In this document: piece after piece, positions 1 to 11,385 of the stretch
Position numbering within the stretch: position 1 is the first letter of the stretch
How the letters are laid out: the number at the start of each line of letters is the position of its first letter
Assembly (NCBI GenBank): GCA_023846275.1
Contig: JAIUJO010000159.1
Span: forward strand, 275,501 to 339,500
Length of the DNA stretch: 64,000 nucleotides
Reading direction: 5' to 3'
From: Vanilla planifolia
Taxonomy: Eukaryota; Streptophyta; Magnoliopsida; Asparagales; Orchidaceae
Made by a program: the position numbers and the translations under genes
Notes under the pieces: generated by a model
Seen by the model: only the letters and a program-made list of their open reading frames with translations
What the model was told of the DNA's origin: nothing
Database searches by the model: none

Positions 1-190
1 GAATTAATCATATCATAAGTAAAATTGACAAGAATTATTCAAAAGACTATAACATTTATTAATAATTGTGACTATTTTTAAGAAAAGTTTACAAAGTTAT
101 TATTATTATTAAAAACATTTTTTTGTTATAAAATTAATTAGTAATTTTAAAATGTTTTGAAAAAGTACTATTAATGATGCTATTTTTTAT
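1..190 (+). repeat. AT-rich spacer, 3' end of a unit cut by the window edge
   Basis: This matches the last part of the later spacers. It contains AATTAATTAGTAATTTTAAA, the ACTATTAATGATGCTATTTT element and TTTTTATATTTTCTT, which precede every polypyrimidine block. The array therefore continues to the left of the window. Confidence 0.75.
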
Positions 191-1745
191 ATTTTCTTGT
201 CCCACTATTGCTTTATAATAGTATTCTCTTTTTCTCCTTATATCTATGTCCCTTTATTTATAATTGTTTCTCTCACAAAATATTTGTGTCCCTCCCTATC
301 ACATTCTTTATCACAACCTTGATAATGTTTTTCTAAAAATTGCTTCTATTTCTTTTGTATTCGTCTTTCTTGTGCTATTTTTTCATTTCTGTTGCTTCTC
401 TCTTTGTTCTTGTCATCTTTATCATTCGATTAATGTGTCTCTTTTCAAAACTATTTCTTTGCTTGTGTCTCTTAACCAATTCTATCTCAACATACTCTCT
501 CATCACTTATCCCTACATTATGACTCCATTATTTAATTCTATAAATTGATTCTTCCTTCCTCAGTTATTCCTTTCTAATAGTCTATGATTATCTCTTTCT
601 TGCTTTATCCCTCACTCCCTTTCTATCTTTACACTTTTTATTCCATTTTCTCTACTTTACCATCTCCTTATAATAATCTCCTCTATCTTTCTTTCTCACT
701 CGTTTCCTCTCTCACCCAATTAGGCACTACCTCTCATACAATTTATCTTCTGCTATTATTTATCACTTTTCTCTTAGAATTATTTATTTCTATATAATTA
801 CAATTATTAAATGCAAACTACTTTTCATTGTTTCATTATTAAACAATGTCTCTTATCTTCTTTATTTCACTTTTCATTCTTATTTCCACTATATCACACT
901 ATATCTCTTTTCTCATTTCAAGTCTCCATAATCATGCTCTTTTATTATTTTTCTCTCATTGATCTCTACCTGACCCCATTTCACTCTGCATTTTATTCCT
1001 AAATCCATTTTATTATGTATAATTTTGTTTTCTTTCTAACTCTTTCTTTCTTTCATTCCTCTCTCTCTCTCAATTAATTCTATCCAACCACTTTCCTTTA
1101 TCTTATCTATCTTTCTCTTATCAATATATGTTTCTTAATTTCTATCTTATCTTTATCAAAGTTTTAACTATCTTTTCTCCCCATCATTTTTATTTCTAAT
1201 TAATTTATCTCCCTCAAATATACTTACAACCTTCTTTATAACATTATAACCTTCACACCCTCAGCAACTTTAGATTACTATCTTTCTCTCTTTAAACCTA
1301 TTCTCTCTTATGTCTCTCTTCTTTTATCTCTTTATCAATCAACCTTATTCTTAAATTGATGCTCCCTCCCAATCTTTTCTTATACTCTTCCTCTTAATTG
1401 TTATCCCTTTCTTCTTCTACCTCACTCCCTCACTCAGTTTCTGTCTTTTAAATCTTTTATTTATTAGTTTCTCGCTCTTCTTCTCAACTCTTCATATATC
1501 ACTCTCTTCTATCTTTCTCTCTTACTCATTCTCACTTTTTCACTCTTTCATGCATTCTTTTTCTTTTGGTATCTAACTCTTGTTATTATTTTTGTCTTTT
1601 CTCTTAGTCTACTCTATTTTTATTTGTCTAAATATATTTTTTTTTCTTTTTCCTCACCTCTCTCACCTTTGATTTTTCTTATCTCTTTTTCTCTCTATCT
1701 CTTTCCTTATCATTCATTATGTGCCTTCTTCAATATCTTATTTCA
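191..1745 (+). repeat. Polypyrimidine block 1 (short form, about 1.55 kb)
   Basis: C/T-rich on the + strand. The head lies near 278, motif C (AATAGTCTATGATT) at 577-590, motif D near 1,355 and the tail (TCATTCATTATGTG) at about 1,710. Motif C follows the head by only 0.3 kb, against about 2.6 kb in block 5, so roughly 2.3 kb of the middle is missing. The join lies near 500-545, around CTCAACATACTCTC. Open frames here read only Leu/Ser/Phe/Ile-rich low-complexity peptide and are not genes. Confidence 0.8.
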
Positions 1746-3795
1746 TAAGAAAATGTAGGAACTGAATTAGAAACATAATATGAATAAAAAAAGAATGGTA
1801 AAGAAATAAAAAAGAATGGTAAAGAAAATAAAATAAAAAAAAATTGTTAGTTTTACTCCAATAAAATTTGGAAAATATTTAATAACTCTTAATAATTTTG
1901 AAAATCACTTTCAGTTAATAAGATGACAAACCACAAATGTTTTTTTATTGTAATAACAAGTATTATATATAAATTAAAATTGATTTAATAATTTGTTTAG
2001 AATAAAATATTAAAATTATGTTAAAATAATAAATTTTATTACATAAAGTTTACTAAGAATTTTTAAAATATTTAATTTTTACCAATAAATGGAGAAACAC
2101 TTATGTCAATTATTTTAACATCGTTAATAATAACTATTTTTTAAATTATTAGTGTTAAAAATCTAAAGAAAAGATATAAATATTGTATTTTCAATTTTTA
2201 AAATAATTTATTGAATAATAATAAATAATAGTATGATAATCATTAATAGTATTATAAATAATTTTAAGAAAATTGTATTTATTCTTATTAATTATAGATA
2301 TTCTTATTCATTTTCTAATCAAGTTTTTTGTCTTCTTTCACATCAATTGTTTGTTCTTATTCCTTTTATAGTCTTATTGACACTTGACTTAATTAATATT
2401 AGATTTTAAACATTTCTTTTCTGTTCTTTTAATCGAATTTTTTAATTTTATTAATTTCTTCTTTTGTTTCATTTCAGTGTTCTGCATTTTTTTAATCTTA
2501 GTGTCAATCATATTTATATAATTACACCTTCAAGGTTTCTCTTTCTAAATCATGTTATTCTTTTTAAGAGTATGTCTAAACAAAAAAAGTACAAAAGAAA
2601 ATTACTATTACTTCTTTTGAACATTTTTTAAAAAGAGACTTATTATTATAATTACAAATTATAATAAATTTTGTTAATTTAAAATATTACATTATTATTT
2701 AATTTTTAAGAATAAGATAACAATAAGTTAAAAATTTACTCATTTCCTTCTTAATCATCTTTTGATAATTTTTTCCTATTAACTTTTTGTCACAAAGTTT
2801 ATTATAATATCCTACTCTAAAATACTAAAAAGTGAAGAAAAAAAGTCTTTAATTATTTTTTGGGTATCATTTCAAAAACATTATTTAATTTATTTTTATA
2901 ACAATTTAATAATTAACAAAAAAAGTATTATTTTCATTATTGGTATGTAATAAATTTAGTTTAATATGTAATTATAATACTCATAATAAAGTGGGTATTA
3001 TTTTATTTTAAATAATTATGATTTTTTCTTAAGTTATTTTTAAGCATAACAATAATAATAATAGTAAGTGTTCATTGTTCTCATATTAATTATTTACAAT
3101 AGAAGATTAGAGTTATAATTGATGGATTAATAAATTTTTTTTTGTAAAATGATTATTAGAAAACTTTTATTTAGTTAAATAAAAGTTATAATTGATGGAT
3201 TAATAAAATTTATTTCATTGTTCTCAAATTAATTATTTACATTAGAAGATTAGAGTTATAATTGATGGATTAATAAATTTTTTATTTGTAAAATGATTAT
3301 TAGAAAACTTTTATTTAGTTATGATCGATACTATTAGTAACTGTTATTGTTATCTCTAATTTTTTAGCTGTTATTCTAAATATAAGAATTAAGAATTATC
3401 TATTTAGATAAGTAAAATTTATTTAAGAACCACAAAATTATTTAATTGAAAATTAGATATGCTAATAAATATTGCTTTTTTAGTTAATAAAAAATGTTAA
3501 TTTAATCAACCTATTTTTAAATAGTGAGAATATTTGTTAACATTGTTCTTAACATAGTTAAAATTAATCTTATGATAATTAGAATTAATAATAATTATTT
3601 TAAAGATTATAATGGCAATTAATCATCACTTTATTTATTAGGAAAAACTTTATATAATTGTTAATCTCAATAAAAAAACATTTTTTCTATAGAATTAATT
3701 AGCAATTTTAAAAAATTTTAAAAATTACTGTTAATGATGCTATTTTTTATATTTTCTTCTAAAAATAATATTACATTATAGGATTAATAATTAAC
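1746..3795 (+). repeat. AT-rich spacer 1
   Basis: Starts with a purine-rich stretch holding a tandem AAAAAAGAATGGTAAAGAAA (about 1,788-1,835). It contains a small pyrimidine island near 2,300-2,560, the TTTTTTGGGTATC landmark near 2,857, an AAT-rich stretch near 3,048-3,066, a 143-bp-period direct duplication at 3,073-3,321, and the conserved pre-block element from about 3,390. No gene seen. Confidence 0.75.
3073..3321 (+). repeat. Direct duplication within spacer 1, period about 143 bp
   Basis: 3,073-3,177 and 3,216-3,321 are near-identical: both start CATTGTTCTC, contain AGAAGATTAGAGTTATAATT and end CTTTTATTTAGTTA. The linker repeats part of the unit again (AGTTATAATTGATGGATTAA at about 3,184). 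Other spacers carry one copy, so this is a local recent duplication. Confidence 0.85.
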
Positions 3796-5255
3796 TCTTC
3801 TTATACTTCCACTATCACTTTGTAAAACAATTCTCTCTTTCTCTTTCATATTTATGTACCTTTATTAATAACGTTTTCTCTCACAAAATGTTTGTGCCTC
3901 TACCTATCACATTCTTTACCACAGTAATCATAATTTTTTTTCCAAAAATTGTTTCTCTTTCTTTCATGTTCTTCTCTTTCTTCAACAATTATTTTATTTC
4001 TATTTCTTCTCACTTTCTTCTTGTCCTCTTCATTATTAGATTAGTGTGTCTCCTTTTAAAACTATTTCTTTTTCTAGGTCTCTTATCAAATTCAGTCTCA
4101 ACATACTCTCTTTTCCCTTATCTCTAGATTGCGAGTCCACCATTTAATTCTATAAATTAATGCTTCCATCCTCACTTATTCCTTCTCTAACAGTTTATGA
4201 TTTTCTCATTCTTGCTCTATTCCTCACTCTCTTTCTCTTTAAGTTTACCCTTTCATTACATTTCCTCTCTCTAACTCTCCTATCTTTTTTTAATAATCTC
4301 TTTTTTCTTTCTCTCTCACTCTATCAGGCATTGTCTCTCATGCAAATTATCTTCTACTTTTATTTATCACTTTTATCTCAGCATTATTTTTTTCTATTTA
4401 ACTATAAATATTTAATGCTAACTTTTTTTCTCTATTTCATTAATATTCAACCTCTCTCTTATCTTTTCTATTTCAGTTTACTTTCTTAACCCCTTTATAT
4501 CACACTTTATCTCTTTTTTTTATCACAACCACTGTAATTTTTTCCCAAAACTCATTTCTCTTTCTTTCATCTCCCTTTCTTGGGGTATTCTTTGATTTTT
4601 GTTGCTTCCATCTTTCATGTCCTCTTTATCATTTGATTTGTGCATCTCTTTTTAAAATTATTTCTTTGCATTGGTCTCTCCTCCCATTTATCTCTCTTAA
4701 TTCTAAAGTTTTTCACCCTATTTATCATTCTTCTATTTTCTCTCTAAATAAAAATTTTTATCAATTATTGATTTCTTTACTTGATTCTTCAATCTCTCTC
4801 CGCCCTTTCTTTTTCTTCATTCACTTAGTTTTTTTTCCTTATATCATCTTATCTTCTTTGTAATTTGTTTGTCCCTTATGTCTTTTTTAACTCATTCTCA
4901 AAATTTGTAGGATTTTATAAGTTGTATGTACTCTATGTGATTTTGTAATATCTCCATCATGGTCCCATAATCCCCTCTGCCCTCCAAAACATTCTCTTTA
5001 GTCAATGTCTCCTTTACTCTCACTTACTCTTCTAATTTTTGCTCTCCCATTCTTTCTCTCTTATCTATTAATCATAAATATGTCTTTCTAATCCCACTCT
5101 TCTTTATCTTTCTATATGTCTTTCTTTAGAACTCATTGCCTCCTTATTTTATTCTCTTGTTGTTCTCCCCATTTCTCTCCCCCCTTTTCCATTTCTACAA
5201 CTTACTCCTTCACTCTAAACATTTTCTCTCTTTTGGAATCTTTCTCCATCTTTCT
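3796..5255 (+). repeat. Polypyrimidine block 2, rearranged with two heads
   Basis: The first head is near 3,886 and motif C near 4,188, with the same head-to-C join as block 1 (CTCAACATACTCTC then ATTCTATAAATTAATGC). At about 4,500 a second head begins (TATCACAACC, CCCAAAACTCATTTCTC, then TTTAAAATTATTTCTTTGCA). It runs into middle sequence and stops near the CTCTCTTTTGGAATCTTTCT landmark at about 5,228. Motif D and the tail are absent. This is the product of unequal exchange between units, not a gene. Confidence 0.75.
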
Positions 5256-6154
5256 TTAAAATTTTAATGAAATAATCAACGTTTCATAATAATTATAACA
5301 ATGCTATATTAATTATTCTTACAATGATAATAATAATTAATATTTTAAATTATTACTATTTTTAATATAAAAACTATATAAATATTGTTTTACGAATTTA
5401 AAAGTAAAGATTAATTGATAATAATAGAAAATAAAATTCTATAATTAACAAAATTATTAATAATTTAAAATATATTATTTATTTTAGTTAATTATAAAAA
5501 TTATTACTCATCTTCTTTTTATTATTTTTTGACTTCTTCCCCTATAATTGTTTCTTCTTTCTACTTCTATGGTTCTATTTACACTTGAAATAATTCATAT
5601 TTAATTTTAATCCTTTCTTATTTTTTCTTTTATTTAGTTGTTTTTGTTCTTATTATTTTCTTCTTGTGGTTCATTTTTGAATTCAAAATTTTTTAATCCT
5701 CTTCATGTCAATTATCTATATATAAATACACGTTAAGGCATGTCTTTCTTAATTACGTTATTAGTTTTTATAATATGTATAAGAAAAGAAGATTATTATT
5801 TGTTATTTTGGCAATAGATTTTAAAAACTTATACTAATTATTACAATTATAAATTATAATTTTTTTAATGAGTTTGAAATATAGTCATATTATGAAATGA
5901 TTTAGAACATGATAACAATAATTTATAAATTCACTCCATTCCTTCTTAATCGCAATCCTATAATTATTTCTTTTCTAAAAATCGAAAGAAAAAATGTTTT
6001 CTAGTTATTTTTTTGGGTATCTTCAATATAAAATTATTTATTTTTTTAATTAAAATTTCATAATTGATATATTTTTTTATTTCTTTACTAGATTATGAAT
6101 GAAGTGATTATTTTCTTATTCATTTTAATTATAAAGTATTTTCTTAAGAAAATT

Positions 6155-6196
<42 letters not shown>

Positions 6197-6775
6197 GTTT
6201 ATGTTCATAATAGTAGTTATTTACATTAGATTATTAGAGTTATAATTGGCATGAGGACAACCTTTTTATACTAAAATAATGTTGAGAAAAGTTTTATTAT
6301 TTATTGTCAATATTTTTACTAATAATTATTGTTGTCTCTCATTCATAATCAATCATTAAAAATTAATAACTATTATTGACATGAACAATAATAAGTGAGA
6401 ATTAGCTATTTAAATAAGTAAAAAAATTTAAGAAGAAAAAAATATAAAAATTAAAAAATTAGCCTTGCAAATAAATATTACTTTATTAGTTAATAACAAA
6501 TTGTATTTTAATTAACATATCATTAAATAATAAAAATAATTAATTAGAATTAATCTTAACATATTTCAAATAAATTAAAAATTATTTTAAAGGATTATAA
6601 TAGTAATTAATAATTACCATACTTATTAAGAAAAGTTGATTAAAATGTTGTCCTTATTAAAAAAAATTCTTTTTTATACCATTAATTAATAATTTTAACG
6701 AATTTTCATATATATTATTAATGATATTATTTTTTATATTTTTTCTCAAAATAATAGTCTTATAGGATGAATAAT
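5256..6775 (+). repeat. AT-rich spacer 2
   Basis: Holds a pyrimidine island near 5,505-5,720, the TTTTTTTGGGTATC landmark near 6,010, an (AAT)n run and the pre-block element from about 6,400. It is shorter than spacers 1 and 7 because it lacks their first part. No gene seen. Confidence 0.75.
6156..6194 (+). repeat. (AAT)n microsatellite
   Basis: About 13 uninterrupted AAT repeats. Shorter, interrupted forms of the same AAT tract occupy the matching place in other spacers (about 3,048, 10,770, 15,960, 32,420), so this is a local expansion of a shared element. Confidence 0.95.
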
Positions 6776-9490
6776 TAATTGTTCTTATTCTTCCTCTACC
6801 TCTCTCCAACATTGTCTCTTTCTCTATCTATCTATCTACGTGTCTTTATCAATAAATTTTTAGCTCACAAAATATTTGTGCTCTCCTCAATCTTTGTCAT
6901 AGCCTTTATCATCTATTTCACAAAAATTTCATTGTTTCTTTCATGAACTTCTCTTTTTATGTAGTTCTTTTTTCTTAAGTTTCTCTCTCCTTCTTGTCTT
7001 ATTTATCATTTGATTAGTGTCTCTTTTAAAAACTATTTCTTTGCATGACAAACTCTTACTTTTGTTTTCTCTCTTAATCCATATGTTTGACAACCTCTTT
7101 TTTTGTTTCCTTCTCTCCATATAAAAATCTCTAACAAAGTGAAGCTTTCTCTCCATGACCCACTTTCTCTTACGTCCCTTTATCTTTCTATCTCCTCTTA
7201 GTTTCGATATCATTAGCTTAGTCACTCTCTCCTATATGACCTTATCATTTTTGTAATTTTTCTCTCCCTTCTCATATCTCTTTATTTTATCTCATTCTCT
7301 TAATCTCTTTCACAACCATCTCTCTCCCTCATTTCCTTTACTTTTTATTATTTCTTTGTTCATTGTTTCACTTGTTTGTTTATCTTTGTCCTAACTATAT
7401 TTTTTCTATCTTTATTAAAGAACAATATTTTTGCCTCTTTTTGTGGATCTCTTCATCATTGTCACATTATCTCTCTACCCTTTCAAACTCTCTCTCTAGT
7501 TAATATCCCTTTTCATTTCACTTCCTCTTCTTATTTTCACTCTATTATTCATCCCTCTTACCTATAAATCTTAGCTATCTTTCTCCTCTAATTTCATTTA
7601 TCTTCTTTTGTCTTTCTCTATCTCTCTCTACCACCATACTTTATTCTCCTTCTCTTTGCCTCATTTTTTTTCTACTTATTCTCTATACAGCTTACTCTTT
7701 CACTCTACACTTTCTTTCTATTTTTTTAATCTTTCAGCTGCTTTCCCATTTTTTTTTCATTCACTTTGTTGATGCCTTACTCTATTTTTTTATCTCCTCA
7801 ATATATGATTTATTTCTTCTCTAACGTCACCTCTTTTTGTATTTTTTTTCTTCCTTCCTTTATCACATCTTACATCTCTCTTACTAGCAAATTCTTACAC
7901 CTGACGTTTTTGACTTTTCCTCGCTCACTTGTAGATTCTTTCCTCTTACTTTAACCTCTTCACTCTTTATTGTGTAATTCTTCTCCTTATCTTTATAAAT
8001 CTCACTTTTATTCTTTCAAATGTATTAACTCTTTGCTTCGTCAACCATCTGTATCTCTTTTTCTTTCTCTTTTCCCTCTAAGAATCTATCTCATAATCTA
8101 TCTTTGTCACTCTAAATCTTAGCCTCTTAATCTCTATATCCTCCCTTTTCTCTCTAACTTCTTTATCTCTTGTTGCACTCTACCTCTTTCTCTTCTTAAT
8201 CACCTTTCTATCTTCCCCATCATTCTTTATCTATAAGGTACTTTCTAATTCTAAATCTCATTTCTTTTCTCAATCCTCAATCACCAAAGTGATCCACTTT
8301 CCCTATCATTTAATTTCTTTAAATTCTCTCTTATATTATTCACTCCTACTTGTTCCCCTTTTTTTCTCTTCCTTTGTATCATTGTTCTTCTAATATTTTG
8401 TCCTTTAAATTTTCTATTTTTATTCTTTATCTTTCTACATCTATCTCATAATCTAATTTTCTTAATTTCTTGTTTATCACTTTTTGTTTCTTGTGTCTCT
8501 AATTTTATCTTACTTTCACTTTATATCTCTCTTTTTATATCTATCCTCATAAATACTTTTTTTCTTATCCTTTTCTTTTGTCTCTATTCACTTTATCTTT
8601 TAACTCATTTATTTCCTCTTTTATTTCCCACTTCTGGTCATTTTTTATCTCTCTTTTGCCCTCCTTTTCTCTCTCTAAGACCCTTTAACTTACTATCTAT
8701 TTATTCATCCCATACCCTTGCTCCATTTCTTTTTGTCTCAATCTATAGTCTAATTTTATTATATTCTTTTTTAAAGACTTTATCTTCTCTCTATTATCAA
8801 TTCTTTCTTACACTTCTCTCTCTTTATCCTATTCTTTATTTTTGTTCAATTTCTTTACTTGTACTTCCTTACTTATTAAATCTTTTATGTTTGCATGTAC
8901 ATTTAATCTCATTCTGTAACATTTATTATATATTCCACACTTTACTTCTATCTTTGTATTTTCTTACATCTTTACTTCTATTTTTCCTATGTATTAGTCA
9001 AATTCTTTATCTTTAACTTTCTTCTGCTTGACCACTTTTCAATCTCCTTGTCCTCACCTCCTTCTATATCATCTAAACCTTCTTCTAATTCACACATTTA
9101 TCAATCAACCTTCTCATTCTATAAATTGATGCTCCCCCAATTCTTTTCTTGTACTCTCACTCTTAATTGTCATCCCTTTTATGTTTTGCCTCACTCCTTC
9201 GCTCACTTTCTTTCTTTTCACTCGTTTATTTAATTTGTCTCTATTCCTCTTAACTCTTCATTTTTGAATCTCCTTTATCTTTCTATCATGCACATTCTTG
9301 CTCTTGCACTCTATCATGGATTCTCTCTCTCTCTTGTTATCTTTCTCTTACTATTATTTTTCTCGTTTCTATTTATTACCTTTTTTTCTATTTGCCAATA
9401 TATATATATTTTTACTTTGTTTCTCACTACTCTCACCTTTGCTTCTTTTTTATCTATCTCTTTCCCCATCATTCATTATGTCTTTCTTCA
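6776..9490 (+). repeat. Polypyrimidine block 3 (about 2.7 kb)
   Basis: Head near 6,870, a complete middle, motif D near 9,124 and tail near 9,469. Motif C is absent: sequence passes from the ATATCATCTAAACC landmark (about 9,065) straight to the motif D region, a loss of about 1.4 kb compared with block 6. The minus-strand open frame at 6,941-7,225 (Lys/Arg-rich) is the complement of pyrimidine sequence and has no domain. Confidence 0.8.
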
Positions 9491-11385
9491 ATATGTTATT
9501 TCATTAGAAAATTTAGAAATACAATTAAAATCATGATATGAATAAAAAATATGGTAAACAAAATAAATATTATAAGATAAAGTATAATAATTATTAATTA
9601 TTATGCTATTAAAACTAAGAAAATATTTAATAACTCCTAATAATTATTAAAATCACTCAAAATTAATAATATGTGTAACTAAGAATTATGTTTACTCTTA
9701 TAGCAATTATTACTTATAAACTAAAATAGGTATAATAAATTCTTTAGAATAAAAAAATAAAAAAATCTTAAAAAAAGATTTATTTTACTGTAATTAGAAT
9801 GAATAGAAATATTTATTACTCAATTTTGATTTGAAAATTCTTATAAAATAATTAATGTTTAAAAAAAATGGATGAACACTTATATTAATTACTAAAACAT
9901 TATTAATAATAGTTACTATTTCAAATTATTGGTATTATAAATATAAAAAAAAAATATAATAATTACATTATGAATTTTTTTAGAAACATAATTAATAATA
10001 TGAATACCAATTAGATACTAATTAATAGTATTATTAATAATATTGAAAAAATATATTTATTCTTACTAATTATAAATATTCTTATTCATCTTCCTTTCAT
10101 TGTTGTTGGCCTTCTTGCACACTAATTCTTCTTCTAACTCAATTTATTATCCTATTTATACTCGAAATAATTCACACAATATTAATCTTTTTCTTATTTG
10201 TACATTTTGTGTTCTACATTTTTTAATATTCTTCTTGAGAGATCTTTATATAACTACACAATGAAGTTTCTTCTTCTTAATCACATTATCCTTTTAAGAA
10301 TTTTTGGAAATAAAAAAGTTGAAATGAAAATCGTTATTACTATTTTAAACATATTTTAAAGAAATATATTAATTATTATAACTATAAATTATAACTATGT
10401 TTTTAATTTCAAACATTGTCTTATTATGTGATTGTGAGGGATAAGATAATACTAAGTTATAAACTTACTCCTTTCCTTCTTAGTCTTCTTTTATTAATTA
10501 CTTCTTTTTTATTTTTTCTCAATTTGTGCTATAACATCCTTCTCTAAAATGCAAAAAAATGAGGAAACAAGTTCTTAATTATTTTTTGGGTAGCTTTTCA
10601 AAAATATTTATTTTTTATTATAATATAATAATTAATAATAACAAAAAGTTTCATTTTTTTATTAATGAGGAATAATTTTTTTTTGTATTTTAATATTTAA
10701 TTATAATATTATGAATAAAGTGAGTATTATTTTAGTAATTATAAATTTTTTCTTAAGGTATTTTTATGCATTATAATAATAATGACTATAATAATAATAA
10801 TAGTAAATTTTGAAATTTGAAATATTAATTATTTAAATAAGAAGATTAGTGTTAAAATTTATATGAGATAAACATTTTTATACTTAAATGATTGTTAGTA
10901 CTATTTTTATTAGTTGTAACTAATACTATTCTTAACAATTATTATTATATGTAATTATCAATCTATTTTTCAAAATAGTTAAATATTGTTTTTAAGAGCT
11001 ATAATAATTAAGAATTAGTGGTTCGAATTTCTATAACTTTTTTGAGAATCATTAATTATTTAATTTAAAATTAGTCGTGGAAATAAATATTTCTTTATTA
11101 GTTAATAAGACTTTGTAATTTAATTAACATAGTTTAAAATAGTGACAATACTTGTTGGAAATAACCTTAACATAATTTGATAAAAATTAATCTAAACACT
11201 ATAATAACAATTAAGAATTCCTATGTTTGTTAAGAAAAGTCCTATAATAGTTATTCTTTTTTAAAAAAGTTTGTTAAAACATTAAATTATAATTTTAAAT
11301 AATTTTGAAAGATTACAATTAATGATTCTATTTTTTGTACTTTTAACTCAAAATAATATTGCTCTACAAGATTAATAATTAACTC
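9491..11385 (+). repeat. AT-rich spacer 3
   Basis: Same order as spacer 1: purine-rich start, pyrimidine island near 10,080-10,290, TTTTTTGGGTAGC near 10,583, AAT-rich stretch near 10,770-10,803, pre-block element from about 10,985. No gene seen. Confidence 0.75.

Noticed and set aside
191..1745. CRISPR array or other prokaryotic repeat system
   Set aside because: There are no regular short identical repeats with unique spacers. The sequence is eukaryotic satellite with plant 5S and LTR features elsewhere in the window.
2857..2890. TTTTTTGGGTATC landmark in Region A spacers (also about 6,010, 10,583, 26,536, 32,219) as a 5S box C remnant
   Set aside because: Only a few bases agree (GGGT) and the neighbouring A-box and 3' end are absent in all five copies.
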